Source of the DNA: Hemibagrus wyckioides
Taxonomy: Eukaryota > Chordata > Actinopteri > Siluriformes > Bagridae
Length of the DNA stretch: 64,000 bases
Direction of reading: 5' to 3'
Assembly: GCF_019097595.1 (NCBI RefSeq)
Contig: NC_080716.1
Span: 15,586,901-15,650,900 of the forward strand
Positions 38,301 to 50,019 of this stretch are shown here, piece after piece. A program made the translations under genes and the position numbers. Below the pieces are notes generated by a model that was not told the origin of the DNA, made no database searches, and was given only the letters and a program-made list of their open reading frames with translations. Position 1 is the stretch's first letter; each line of letters starts with the position of its first letter.

Positions 38301-41300
38301 GTCAGCATGTTGTTATTGCCGTAAATGCAGATCTTATTACCCAGAATGACAACACGCTCTGTCTGCATTGATTTTTTTTTGTTGCTGTGTAGAGCAAGGT
38401 TATAGAACCTAAATTGCACATAAACAACCCAGAGACCCTTAAATACCTTGCAGAAACCAAACAGTATTAGGAAAAGTAGAATGAACAGGCTGAGTCATTT
38501 CATGTTAGTCTTAAGCTGAAACCAATGTCACCTTGTCTCACTCATATCTGGACTGCCTTTAGGTGAATGCAAATTAGTATCCATGAACACACAGGTTGTA
38601 CACTCTACAAAACACTATCAAGGTGTTATTCTTACAGCACTGGACTGTAAAAGACACGGTGCAAAATTCTCAAGATCAGAGTTTTGTGATAAGTCATAGC
38701 TATTAATCATGACTGTTTTAAAGGGACATGCTGAAAAACAGTACATTATGTAATCACTTCAAGTTCAGTGTACCTTTTGTGTTGTTTATATGCAGTGGGT
38801 CTCTTTCTAACACTAACACTGACTCCTCACTTCAGCTATAAAGCAACTCTTGTGTGTTTAACCTTACTAACCTGCGAGCCTTTACTGACAGAGGAGCCCC
38901 TCCCTGATTTCTTTGAGCCAACCGTACGGCCTGCGTTGTTGCCCCGCACATCTGCCAGACCCCTTCGACCCTCTTCCCCGCCTCGCAAGGCCGGTGTGTA
39001 TTGTGTTGTCAGTGTCCCTCAGTGGAGTCACTCATAGTCCCTGAGTCTGTGTGTGTCCATTTGTAGAGTCACAGCACGTGAAGGAAGACACTGATCACTG
39101 TAATTACTTGCATCATTAGTTTGTAGTAACCTGCCACCATTTTTTTTCTTTAATGCTCTGAGATGAAAGTTTTTCAGTGGGAATTAGTTTCTTTCTGAAA
39201 AGTGTCAGGGAAAAAATTTTTTTGTCTATGTATTGTGTCCATTGATGTTTCTTCATAAATTCACTATATGTTCAACCACCAGTTTGGTGCCTGCATGTAT
39301 GTTTCAGTATCTGAGTGCACTTTTCAGCCATCATTTCCACTCTTTTCTGCCTTTACTGTGATTATACCCACTTGTTTATATCATCCACTGTATCTAATGG
39401 TGCGCCATGTTTTCTATTGTACGTAACCTGTATGTTTTTTAATTAAGTAAGAAATAAAACATGAACGAGAGAGCAGTTCTAGGAAAATAAAGAGTATATC
39501 AACACAATCCCCAAGTGTTTTATTCCTATTATACCACAGCAATTATTGTTACTAATTCCAACTAACAACAAACTAGTTATTATTTTTGTTATAACAGCTT
39601 TAAAGTCTTTCTCTCAGCTTTCTCTCTCTCTCTCTCTCTCTCTAAGCAAATAAGACAACAAATACAGCTTGTCAAACACTGAAGTCCATTTTTCTGGTGG
39701 CTTTCCTGTTAAATTAACTCATTTCAGAAAGCTTCACCAGAGCAGCGATTATTCTCTCTCTCTTTTTTTAAAACCTATTTTTTTAAGGCTTAAATTGTGT
39801 GAGCATCCACCCCATGGATGAGCTGTTACTATAGAAACAAAAACATGAGACATGCTGCTCTATAAAAATTAATCAGCCCCTACTGAATTTGAGAATTCAG
39901 CAGTGCTGTGGTATAATCCAGCATATCAGTTTGTGATAATATTCAGGTTTAATTGAAACTGCCATAACATATATTGTTATTATCTACTTATTATTGATAT
40001 TATATATTTATTACATTTAAACATGATAGCTTTAAAATGCGCACACAATAATATCTAGCCCTTATCTCATAGGTCTACCTGGTTTTGAACTTTCCGATGC
40101 TTTGCCTGACAATGACAATGACAAAAAACAAAACGGTGAGTATTTATTTATTTCTCACTATGTTGGAGAGCAAGCTGCCAGTTTTGGAAATTAGCAATGC
40201 TGTAACATGCCTTATATCCAATATCTGCTTAGTCCCAAGCTTGCCTGCTAGCCAGGCTTTTTCAAAATACAGACAAGCGACACCTTAAAGGAAGAATGAA
40301 TGTGGAACCAGCAAACACACATGCTTGTCCACAAGGATAGTGCATGTTAAGCAGATAACATCTGATCATGTTCTGTTGCATGTATAAACAGTTGTGCAGG
40401 CAAGATGGGAAGTAAGAATTAAGTTATTTTGAAAGAGCTTATTATTCAGGAACAGATACTGGAGCTTCAGTAACAACAGTGACTAAGTAGAAATAGTAAG
40501 TGCATGTGCATTTAGATCTGTGGAAAGACGTCAGTATCTAGGGTTGGATATTGTGGGCAGAGTGCACATTTAGTGATTGTGATGCTCATGCCAGTAGTGT
40601 TGATCTGACTGCCAGGAAGTCTTCCCAAGTGTTGGATTTTTCTTTTATTTGTTCCCTGGATATATACACCGATCAGACATAACATTATGACCACCTGTCT
40701 AATATTGTGTCGGTCCCCGTTTTGGTGCGAAAACAGCCCTGACCCGTCGAGGCATGGACTCTACTGGATCCCTGAAGGTGTGCTGTGGTATCTTGCAACA
40801 AGATGTTAGCAGCAGATCCTTTAAGTCTTGTAATTTGCTTCTCTGGGCCCCACCTCATAACCTAGAGGGCTTAAAGGATAATTACAGGACTTTTGATAGA
40901 TACTGACCACTGCAGACAAGAGCTGCAGTTTTGGAGATGCTCTGATCCAGTCGTCTAGCCATCACAGGCTGGCCCTTGTCAAACTCGCTCAAATCTTTAC
41001 ACTTGCCCATGTGCTTCTAACACATCAACTTTGAGGACAAAATGTTCACTTGCTGCCTAATATATCCCACCCACTAACAGGTGCCATGATGAGGAGATCA
41101 TCAGTGTTATTCACGTCACCTGTCATAATGTTATGCCTGATCGGTGAATAAATCCACTGCTTCAGGACTTTTTCAAGTGTACTGAATCTACGCCACAATC
41201 ACAGTCACAGAGATTCCTCCATTCTGATGTTTGATCGGAACATTAACCTGAAGCTCTTGCATTATGCCATATGATTTGGCTGATCAGATAACGGCAAAAA

Positions 41301-44300
41301 ATGTGCAGGTGTTCCTAATAAAGTGGACTGAGAGTGTAATGTGGCACAGTAGAATAACTAGGTCACCAGCTTTTTATTCTGTGCTCTTATTCTACTGCCC
41401 TACCTGGTATCATTACTCAAAACTCAGCTAAACAGTGGGCTGTTTTTCATTCCCACTGAATGTGTAATGGGTTCCATGGCAGGAGCTCAACTGTGCCTGA
41501 CAAAAAAAAACAGCCATCTAAAGGCCAGCTAAAGTTTTCAAATGTTAAAAGTGGTACATAACGTTCTCAAATGGTACAAAAGAAAAGCTGAAACAGGTGA
41601 CCTCTGGACGATGCCACAGCCTTTAAGAGAGCATTAATGGTCATGCTGTGTGGGTGTGAGGGACAGCTTACTCTCTCTCCCCTGTCAATCACAGTGACAC
41701 TAGGGGAAAAGGTGCTAGGATGTTGATAGGAAGGTTCAAGCTCCAGCACCACCAAGCTGCCACTGCTGTGTCCTTGAACAAGGCCCTTTAACCCTCTCTG
41801 CTCCAGAGAAGCTGGGATATGTGTGAAAACTATTTCCCTCAAGTCTTCTTCTAAAGAAGCTCATGTATGGCAGGGAAGATTTAAGGTTCTTTTTATTATC
41901 ACTACACTGAGTACAGCGAAATTAGAGCAGTCCTATGTGCAATTCACATATAATGTGGTGCAAACTATACGTCCATTTTAACAAATGACATAATGAAATA
42001 AAACAACTGCAGCCAAGGCAATAGTAATAAATAAATAAAAGTCAATTATTGTAATGATGTATACAGTATAAATAAGTATGTAAATACTAATTTTGTAGAT
42101 ATAAATGAGTTGCATAATAGTTGAACATAGGGATTTGCATACAACGAGAGGGTATTAAAGTGTCACGGGATGTAAACATGTCAAATAATCTAGAATATAA
42201 AGTGCAGCAGAACATAAACATACTGAGTAATATGTGAATAGATACATACCGAGGTATACAGAGAATTCAAACTTGTGTATAAAAATGCTGGATCAGATTG
42301 TTGCGCTCCTTCAGTTTGGCACCAGTTAGCTCCAGAATGGTGCTGCGGTAGAAGCTTTTCTCAAGTAAGTTGTTTCGTGAAGTGGTGGACCTGTATCGTT
42401 TGCCAGAGGGCAGCAGTTGGAATAAATATGTTATTTTAATTAAATTAGCGATGTTTTTAGTGTGTTATACTGCCTTGTGTGTGTGTGTGTGTGATGTAGC
42501 TTGACATACAAAGAAGACAATCGATTGATAATATGCTAATTCTAGTGACTTGTATGAGAAAGAAGTGTGAAAGTAAAAATAGAGGGGACTCTCATGTTCC
42601 TCAGATAAAGGCTTTGGAGGAGGTGACAGCAGGCCCGGTATCGCAGGTGGCAATAGTGGTAAGGAACACACACTGCTTATGAGGGATGCTTTCTGTCATG
42701 GGAATGAAATCTATAACTCACTTACCTCTTCCATCTGTCTGCTATGATCTTGAAAGCCTTTTCTCTTGCATCAGATTCGATGCATGAGATTTGAAATCCA
42801 CCATTTCTAAGGTCTAATTAGCAGCCTGGCTCTGCAGGAAGCACATCCTACTAATAAACCACCCACTGTGATTTTGTCCTGCTGCTGTATAAAACTTATA
42901 ACCGTTTTCTTTCTGTATCACCTTTCTGCTTTCTGCATGTGAGAAATGTTTCCCTGGTGCTTCAAGTCTAACAGTGTTTGTCTAACTTGTCTACAGGAAA
43001 AGATCTTACCGATGAAGACCTGTTTAATGTGAATGAGGATGGCGGCTATCAGCCAGACAAAGGGAAAGGTATTATAGTAGACCACTTTCTTTTTTTGGAC
43101 CAAAATAAAAGAGGTCTGTTGTATCTGCACTGCCTTTATCACTCTACTAATAAACTGTGTGGTACTAGAGTCAATGAGTCAGATGAGTCACTATCTACAA
43201 AAGGGGGGGGGATCAGTAGTCCCAAAATTATTTGTGAATATTTGTTTAAATGTTAAGTTTACACTTGCATTGACTGAATGGTTATTCAGTTCATGACTAA
43301 AAATCCACTAAATTAACTTCAGTTCTGAATTTTCTCAAACATGCATTATTATGGTAATTATGGCATTGGTTCATATTGAGCTTTAAGGGCTTCATTTTGC
43401 TGATTTATATTTTAGTCATGGTGTGAACATTTTATTTAAAATATTTCAATTAATACAAGTGGGATGCACTTGGTGATTATTTGCTTGTGGTGTATTCATG
43501 CTTTGTTCATGTTAAGTACTGTGTTTTTGTCGTCTGGTCTATTACTTATTGCTAATAATTGAATTGTGTTAATCGTTCTCTATTTTAAGAACCAAACATC
43601 AGAAGTCTATAATCCATCTGAAAGCAATGCTGATACAGACTATAATGGGGCAATGTTTCATTTTGTGTGGAATAAATGTCAGAGAAAAATGTTTATAAAT
43701 TTCATTTACATAGAATCGAATATGTAGTTTTGCTTGAAACTTTCTGATGCTACTGCTGCTAATCCTTACATGGTAGGAGGAAAAAAAGGTTCAGGAGGTT
43801 CTGGAGGTTCAGGAGGTTCTGGGGGGCTTGTGGACCCTGGTGAGGATGAGGATTATGGTAAGAATTATATCCTTTTAGTAAAAATCATTAAACACTTCGT
43901 CAAGCCAGATCAATTTTCACTGATCACAAATTTTTCCTCCAAATTGTTCACCATTTTTAGACAGCATGCCAGAGACTGGCACCATTGCTGGCATTGTGAG
44001 TGCTGTTGCCATGGCGCTGGTCGGTGCAATCAGCAGCTATATCTCCTACCAGAAGAAGAAGCTCTGCTTCAGCATACAGCGTAAGGACTATAAGGACTAA
44101 CAACTGCCAATTTATTGCCATAAGGACCATTTGTCCTGGCTCCTCCGGTGTACCTGACTATCCTGCTTTTCCTTCACAGAGAGTCTGAATGCAGATATGG
44201 TTAAAGCAGAGAATCCTGAGGCTGTCGTGGCTCAAGAGCCTCAAGGTAGAGCTTTGGTCACTTTCTTTTTACTACATGAAAGAGGGGCAGACATGCTGAA

Positions 44301-45121
44301 AGAATTCATTAGACAGATATATGGTGCTCATCAATGGGCTAAGCACATCACACAGGGAAGCTGCTATTTTATATTAAGTGTCTTGGTGACTGTCAGTCTG
44401 AAATTACTCACATTGACATGAATCAGTGAAGGTCGAGACATCATCAGATCGGTCACTTGAAATGTGCCTACAGCAAGAAATGCAATCACTGACATAATTT
44501 GCACAGGAGTAGCTGAAGATCATTGTGTGTCTAAAGTGTTGGACAGCATTAAAAAATCACCCTCGAGAAATATTCATTCTGTGCTCTGTATAGGCATTCT
44601 TTCCAAAACCCATCTCCCAGTGCTCTAATGCCACTCTAACAGCCTTCATGAGCATTCATTCTGACTTAATTTATGGATTTGTATTGGCCTGTTTCTTTGT
44701 TTACTGCAATTACATGCAGTTGAAATGAGTGTGTTATAAACCTCACAGTGTAATGCATTTATATGGAGCTGCTGTTGTTGTTTTTCCACTGCTGCCTGTT
44801 CGGGGTCATCACAGCAGGTCATCTGATCCGCATATTTAATTTGGCACAGGTTTTATACCAGATGCCCTTCCTGATGCAACCCTCTCACTTTTCCTATTTG
44901 CATAAATTTACACAATCCCCAGAAGGTCTTGAAGGATATGAACATTTTTTTTCTGAACAGATTTTTATTAATACCACATTTTTAAATGCTCCCACAACTG
45001 ATATGGATAAATGTGTTCAAATCCAGATTGATAAATAAGGCCAACTGTTTTGTTGGTTCTGGTTCAGATTTGGCAACTTCTTGTTTTGGTCTGCATTCAA
45101 TTTGACAGTTTGTGCTTGAAC

Positions 45122-45156
<35 letters not shown>

Positions 45157-45556
45157 TTCTTCAAAAACACCTATTAATCATATTGCCTAAGTCATGATAT
45201 GTCCAATACACAAGCCAGGTCAAGTAATCTTTCCATGTGGAGGTGTAACTTCATGAAGACAGAATACACAGGGCTGAATAATCTACTAATAGTTTGTTAT
45301 AATGCAGCAGAAATAGAACAAAATACAGCACAGTAAATGAAATACACATAGGGGAGCCTCAGAGTGGACTCACATAATTACATGCATGTGTCCAAAATGT
45401 CCAGTTTTGTCATATACAGATCATTTTGTTGAAGCTGATGCTGTCGTATATGATAAACCAACTGGTGTCTTATAAAAATGTTTTCATTTTACAGTTCAAC
45501 AGACTCTCCTCCAGCCTCCTAACGCTGAGCCACCCACAGAAGACAATGCGGTGTAA
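35180..45556 (+). CDS. cd99l2: CD99 antigen-like protein 2, complete, 12 coding exons
   Basis: CD99L2 is a small type I membrane glycoprotein of the CD99 family, involved in leukocyte transendothelial migration and cell adhesion. Coding exons are 35180-35237, 37548-37607, 37859-37891, 38054-38170, 38892-38993, 40073-40135, 42605-42658, 42997-43068, 43777-43857, 43961-44080, 44180-44245 and 45495-45556. Together they give 888 nt, 295 residues plus TAA. Every internal intron is phase 1, so exons can be skipped without a frame change. Domains: signal peptide at about 1-20, acidic/Lys-Pro/Gly-rich ectodomain to about 218, transmembrane segment at about 221-243 ([20 protein letters not shown]), then a short tail containing [16 protein letters not shown]. 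The segment [10 protein letters not shown]...YQPDKGKG and the tail match the mammalian protein. Human CD99L2 is about 262 residues. Exon joins were deduced by eye from frame and splice consensus. The gene converges with mtmr1. Confidence 0.94.
35301..35336. repeat. (CT)18 microsatellite in cd99l2 intron 1
   Basis: A pure CT run about 65 bp after the first donor site. Confidence 0.95.
37548..37607 (+). CDS. cd99l2: cd99l2 coding exon 2
   Basis: Encodes [19 protein letters not shown], the first FD(D)L..DAL acidic motif typical of CD99-family ectodomains. The acceptor is GTTCCAG and the donor GTAAGC, phase 1 at both ends. Confidence 0.9.
37859..37891 (+). CDS. cd99l2: cd99l2 coding exon 3 (33 nt)
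   Basis: Encodes [11 protein letters not shown] between acceptor TTCCCCAG and donor GTAATC. A symmetric phase 1 microexon-sized unit. Confidence 0.82.
38054..38170 (+). CDS. cd99l2: cd99l2 coding exon 4 (KPKEPV repeat)
   Basis: Encodes [12 protein letters not shown] followed by tandem VKPKEP hexapeptides and KTTTKPKH, a Lys/Pro-rich stalk. At DNA level an 18-bp unit (CCTGTCAAGCCYAAAGAG) is repeated about three times plus a partial copy. The acceptor is CCTCGGTAG and the donor GTAAGA. Confidence 0.88.
38892..38993 (+). CDS. cd99l2: cd99l2 coding exon 5 (Pro/Arg-rich)
   Basis: Encodes [19 protein letters not shown] and continues with a Ser/Pro/Arg-rich run to RKA. The acceptor is TTTACTGACAG and the donor GTGTGT is rather weak. 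It is phase 1 on both sides with no stop. I know no clear counterpart in the mammalian protein, so it could be an optional or lineage-specific exon. Confidence 0.7.
40073..40135 (+). CDS. cd99l2: cd99l2 coding exon 6 (second LSDAL motif)
   Basis: Encodes [20 protein letters not shown] and one more Asn. The GF(E)LSDAL core repeats that of exon 2, suggesting an ancestral exon duplication. The acceptor is ATCTCATAG and the donor GTGAGT. Confidence 0.9.
40667..41148 (-). mobile_element. Internally deleted Tc1-like element, copy A2
   Basis: Well-preserved terminal inverted repeats: CACCGATCAGACATAACATT at the left and, inverted, CATAATGTTATGCCTGATCG at the right. The internal deletion differs from copies A1 and A3: about 150 bp more of the transposase 3' end is kept and the N-terminal part is shorter. 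It lies inside cd99l2 intron 6. Confidence 0.85.
41195..41340 (-). mobile_element. Family B Tc1-like terminal fragment, copy B6
   Basis: CCATTCTGATGTTTGATCGG and AGGTGTTCCTAATAAAGTGG are the subterminal sequence and terminus of family B in inverse orientation. Only one end is present. Confidence 0.65.
41710..41800 (+). repeat. SINE fragment in cd99l2 intron 6
   Basis: GGAAGGTTCAAGCTCCAGCA, CACCAAGCTGCCACTGCTGT and CTTGAACAAGGCCCTTTAAC are the B-box and body of a common fish tRNA-derived SINE, truncated at both ends. Confidence 0.65.
41870..42430. repeat. Unclassified interspersed repeat in cd99l2 intron 6
   Basis: CACTACACTGAGTACAGCGA at the left and the block GTACCTG-like CCTGTATCGTTTGCCAGAGG, followed by GCAGCAGTTGGAATAAATAT, at the right recall a repeat common in fish genomes. 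The class was not determined. Confidence 0.4.
42605..42658 (+). CDS. cd99l2: cd99l2 coding exon 7 (Gly-rich)
   Basis: Encodes [18 protein letters not shown]. The acceptor is GTTCCTCAG and the donor GTAAGG, phase 1. It corresponds to the Gly-rich linker of the family. Confidence 0.85.
42997..43068 (+). CDS. cd99l2: cd99l2 coding exon 8 (conserved DLTDEDL block)
   Basis: Encodes [20 protein letters not shown] and then DKGKG. It aligns with the FSDKDLEDIV..YKPDKGKG block of mammalian CD99L2, the most diagnostic ectodomain segment. The acceptor is TGTCTACAG. Confidence 0.92.
43777..43857 (+). CDS. cd99l2: cd99l2 coding exon 9 (GSG repeat)
   Basis: Encodes a [17 protein letters not shown] run, then [10 protein letters not shown]: a flexible Gly/Ser linker before the membrane. 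The DNA repeats GGTTCAGGAGGTTCTGGA. The only acceptor AG giving the right phase with a pyrimidine tract is ATGGTAG at 43,770-43,776; a second AG 12 nt downstream would also keep frame. Confidence 0.8.
43961..44080 (+). CDS. cd99l2: cd99l2 coding exon 10 (transmembrane)
   Basis: Encodes [20 protein letters not shown] and [21 protein letters not shown] 23-residue hydrophobic span is followed by a basic stop-transfer cluster. It is strongly conserved with the mammalian GTIAGVASALAMALIGAVSS segment. The donor is GTAAGG. Confidence 0.94.
44180..44245 (+). CDS. cd99l2: cd99l2 coding exon 11 (cytoplasmic tail)
   Basis: Encodes [20 protein letters not shown] and PQ, matching the conserved QGLNADYVKGENLEAVV tail. 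The acceptor is CTTCACAG and the donor GTAGAG. Confidence 0.92.
44762..44935. repeat. Interspersed repeat in last cd99l2 intron
   Basis: CGGGGTCATCACAGCAGGTC and CCAGATGCCCTTCCTGATGC form a module found very widely in fish genomes. The class is uncertain. Confidence 0.5.
45122..45156. repeat. (AAT)n microsatellite
   Basis: About 11-12 AAT/ATA units in the last cd99l2 intron. Confidence 0.95.
45495..45556 (+). CDS. cd99l2: cd99l2 coding exon 12 (C-terminus)
   Basis: Encodes [20 protein letters not shown] and then TAA at 45,554-45,556. The Pro-rich end preserves the AEPPP feature of mammalian CD99L2. The acceptor is a strong TTTTCATTTTACAG. Confidence 0.9.
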
Positions 45557-46978
45557 CGTGCGATACTTCTTCCAGCCTGAAGAGGGAGCAGTGCTCAACA
45601 TGTACACGCTCTCAGTGGAGGAAAACAAAAAACCCATCTGCTTTGTTACGAAATCAACCATTCTGTGAATATTTATTTAACCGTTTGCCTTCATTTTCAC
45701 TAATCCTACTGTTTACAATATTATTCCTAGGAAGTTGGAAATTGTGCAGAAAAAAAAAAAGTTGAGTGTGTTGCTAATTGAAAGTACAAGCTGTTCATGC
45801 ATTCGTGCTGCTCCAGCTTTTTACTTCCATCACCTTATGATGGGATAAGCATCACTGTGTAACTAGCGTGTATCATTATTCCACGGTCCATCATTGGATT
45901 ATTCACATAAACCGTAAATGAAGTACTTCTATAGAAAACGCTTTAGAGCTGGGAAACCTGACTGTGGTCCTGTACCATTTTACAGTCCAGTACAGTTTCC
46001 TGAAACGAACACACCTGATTGAACTTTTCGGGTCATTAGATAGGAGTGAGAGAAACCTTCAACACTGTGCTTGACTACAGGAAGTCAGGATCAGAGCCAG
46101 CTTCCCCTGATTTATAAATTGAATGTTGATCAAGGTGACCTTATTAAATAATTCCTGGTTGCTGAAGATTTATTATCTTTTTACAAGCACCCTTTTCACA
46201 CACACACACACAAAAAAATGAATGATTTGTACATTTGTGCCCTGCTTTTTTCAGAGCCGAATGAATTAATAATTGTATATAGGCAGTCTTTTTGTGCCCT
46301 GCTATTGAACTGGACTTTAGAGAAAACTGAATATAGCTGCTCACTCTTTTAATTTGCTTTAAAAAAAAGAAAAAGAAAACTGGAAGTGAGCTTCCATTTT
46401 ATCAAACGGTGGTTGTGTTGAAGAAACCATGTTGATCGCTCTTTGCTAACTCGCTTTGTTTTGTGCGTGTGAGTGTGTGCGTGTGTGTGTGTGTTTACTG
46501 GTACAACAGTGGTAGCAGATTTTCAGAGGCGAGCTTACTGTAACGAAGACGCCAAGTTTATTTGTTCTGGAATATGTAGAAACTGAAGTCTTACATGTCA
46601 GCACAAACACGGTCCGTCTTTTCCTCATTAGGGCATTTGCCGTTTTGAAAGTTTTTAAAGATATCGTGCTTGTAAAACGTGCGTGTTATTCATGTTTGTA
46701 CTCAAATGGTTGTGTTGGTGTATCTTTATATACACTTGTAGCAGTGTAGCTACAGTACAATAGATTTTGTTAGCAGTCATATTAAGTGTTTCGGGCTTAG
46801 ATTTTTGATCCACTTACAACTTTTCACCCCTTCACAGTTTTGCTGTGTTGGCTGTGTTCCAGTTGGTGTGTGTTTAAGAAGGCTTTCTTAGTCGTGCTGC
46901 GTGAACGGTTGCTTAGTTCCTCAGTTTTGGATTTAGCTGTAGGGCATGGAGGGTTTTTTTGGAGTTTGAAGAGGTAGC

Positions 46979-46984
46979 AATAAA
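46979..46984 (+). terminator. cd99l2: Poly(A) signal, proximal, cd99l2
   Basis: AATAAA in GTAGCAATAAAAGACTTGG. It would give a 3' UTR of about 1.45 kb. Confidence 0.45.
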
Positions 46985-48202
46985 AGACTTGGAGCACAGC
47001 CCTGCTTTCCGTCCTGAGGTCCCCCAGCTTTTTCCGTCACCTGTCACATCCTTTGCCGAGCTCAATCCTGTTGCACCTTCTCTATCTTTTTAGCCACAAG
47101 CCGCTGGTGCTTCACGTCTTAGGCCTTATCCTGTTAAGCGGCCGCACTATCGCAAAAGAGAGTTCAGTATGCTGACCGTATCAGCTGCAGCTGAATCTGT
47201 ATGTGGTCGAACTCTCGGTAGGACAATCCACCGTATAACAGAAGAACGCAGACCAAAACATCCACAACGCTTCTACTATATATTGTTGAATGTCCGCTTG
47301 CACGTAACACATCGACAACGTCACGTCCTATCTAGAGTTCCAGCTGATGTTTCTAATCTAAACCGAATGTAATTTTTTTTTTTTTAATTTTACTCTGGTG
47401 CAATTTTAGACCACTTTAACGTAGCATCCCTGGTGTCACTTTTGGCAAAAACACCAAAGACAAGGCAGTGAAGAAGATGTGATCGTGTTGCTTTGTGTTT
47501 TGTTCTGCCTCAGATCCTGGCGACTGTTCCGACTCGATTTGTAGCGAAATTTCCAATTCACAAATGCCTTGAGAAAACGTACATCTTGAACAATTGAACT
47601 ATAAAGTGCATTCTTTGTAATTGACTGTTAAATTTGCCCTGTATGGTGGAGTTTAAGGATGCACTGTGATCAGTGTGGCTATATCTGTGAAAAGGCCACG
47701 AGTTGGAGGTTGCATTTGGTTTCATAGGAATTCTGAGCTCTTGGTGTCTTTTGGATAGGAAGCGCAAAACATTTTGTATAAGGGTGAAAACAGATGCATG
47801 CTTAGATTCTTTAGCTGTAGCCAGTTTTTTCTTGCTTACCGCATTGCCGTACGAAGTTTGGACGGGTTCTTTAGGGAGAGAAGTTTTTGAAGTGTTTTTG
47901 GATTTGCACTGCCAGTGAAGTGACATATTTACCACCAACACCACAGATCAAATTGAAGCATTATACAGTAGGACTTTGTATTTTCTTACCAGTGCCTGTT
48001 CACTTCAGTCTAGACTTTGTTAGAGCCGAGTCACAGACACCCCATCATGTGAAGGCAAAACATTATTGAAAATCTACTGACAATCTTCATTGCTTCAACA
48101 GTCAGTTTTCTACTTGTATATGGCACTAAAGATCTGTTTTAAGTCTCAACTTTTACTGGCAATACCTGATAGAAAGAGAGTAACATGAAGAAAAAAAACA
48201 AC

Positions 48203-48208
48203 AATAAA
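48203..48208 (+). terminator. cd99l2: Poly(A) signal, distal, cd99l2
   Basis: AATAAA in ACAACAATAAAAAAGACTG, followed within 40 nt by a G/T-rich stretch (GATTTGGGATTGTTTTATTT) suited to cleavage-factor binding. It would give a 3' UTR of about 2.65 kb. Confidence 0.5.
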
Positions 48209-48374
48209 AAAGACTGAAATTGAATTTGATTTGGGATTGTTTTATTTATTTATTTATTTTTTTCACTGGAATGTCAGAAGCTTTTTCAACTTGGCCACAA
48301 ATCTGACAAAGTCAGGTACATTGTCAAGTATTGTTCCAAAAAAACCCTCAAGAGATGATGTTGCTTGCTGATCA

Positions 48375-48955
48375 CTCGAATATGAACTTTTACATCTGCT
48401 CATTCATGCAGTTATCTAATCAGCCAATCATGTGGCAGCAGCTCAGTGTATAACATCAAGCAGGACCAGATCAAGAGCTTCAGTTAATGTTCACATCAAA
48501 CATCAGAATGGAGAAAACGTGTAATCCAGTGACATGGTTGTTGATGCCAGATGCACTGGTTTGATTATGACGGAAACTGCAGATCTGGGATTTCCACACA
48601 CACAACACTCTCAGAATAGAAAACATCCAGTAAGTGAGCAGAAACACTTTGTTGAGGAGAATAGGCAGACTGGTTTGAGTTCATAAGAAGGTCATGGTAA
48701 CCTTGAATAAACTCTCTTTACAAACACAGTGGGCAGAAAAGCATCTCAGAATACACGTCAGACCTTGTTTAGAATAGAAAACCTTCTTTTCTTCCACTCG
48801 TGTGAACAGGAATGTGAGGCTACACACAATAACAACTGGGAAAGGAGCAGGTGTTTTCCCCCCAACTTCAACCGTCCAGTATTTGTGAGCTGCTGTTCCG
48901 TGATTGGCTGATTGGATACTACATGAATAAACAGGTATACAGACATTCCTATCAA
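48375..48955. mobile_element. Tc1-like family B deletion derivative, copy B3
   Basis: CAGTTATCTAATCAGCCAAT and CATCAGAATGGAGAAAACGT give one end. GCAGAAAAGCATCTCAGAAT belongs to the transposase region. TTGGCTGATTGGATACTACA marks the inverted other end. The element is short, with most of the transposase lost. Confidence 0.75.
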
Positions 48956-49497
48956 AATGACGGGTAAAAATATGCATACAAAGTGCAAAGATTGTGAAGG
49001 AGGGGTGGATTTAATTAGGTATCCTCATTAGATATAGCACAATTCTCATCAAAACTTTCAGCAGGATTACAGTCACCGTTTGGATGGAGGAATACATTTT
49101 ATTGGCACCATTTTCCGTGTGTGCACCGAGAGATAAAAAGAAGTCATATTGGAGCATTTCATGATTAAGAGACGTAATTCAAGTCTGGTTGCTGTAATGA
49201 GAAAAATGTAACCTGCCTCCTGTTCCAGTTTTATCCCTGCACTGTTGATTCACAGCTATTCATTACAGAGAATGTTTTATGTACGAACCACCGGCGGACC
49301 TTCCCAACCTTTTAGAGAGTAGCATGTATGGAAGCAAAACAGAGACCATAATTAAGATAATAAATCATCAGGTTTCAACACCAATGGATTCATAGCATTG
49401 AAAAATAATACCTTGAACTGCAAACATCTGGAATTATTTATTAACCTCTTTGAAATTCAAAGAACATTTTCTTCTGTGTTCATGCAAGATCAAGCAC

Positions 49498-50019
<522 letters not shown>

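Larger units (their letters stand above)
45557..48208 (+). other. cd99l2: cd99l2 3' UTR (putative, long)
   Basis: No splice-flanked coding sequence follows the stop codon. Two canonical poly(A) signals lie downstream, and the stretch carries no recognised transposon, as expected of a long 3' UTR. The 67-, 71- and 128-codon open frames within it look random. Confidence 0.5.

Noticed and set aside
43734..44084. 116-codon frame starting at LSDAT and reading through cd99l2 exon 9 into exon 10 territory
   Set aside because: The first part is intronic and the frame crosses the donor at 43,857. The transmembrane exon is read in a different frame, so only 43,777-43,857 is coding.
45122..45156. CRISPR-like or other regular array
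   Set aside because: A simple AAT microsatellite. No spacer structure exists anywhere in the window, and the DNA is vertebrate.
47169..47944. Frames of 67, 71 and 128 codons downstream of cd99l2
   Set aside because: They lie in the putative 3' UTR with no splice context, no conserved motif and biased composition. Considered chance.
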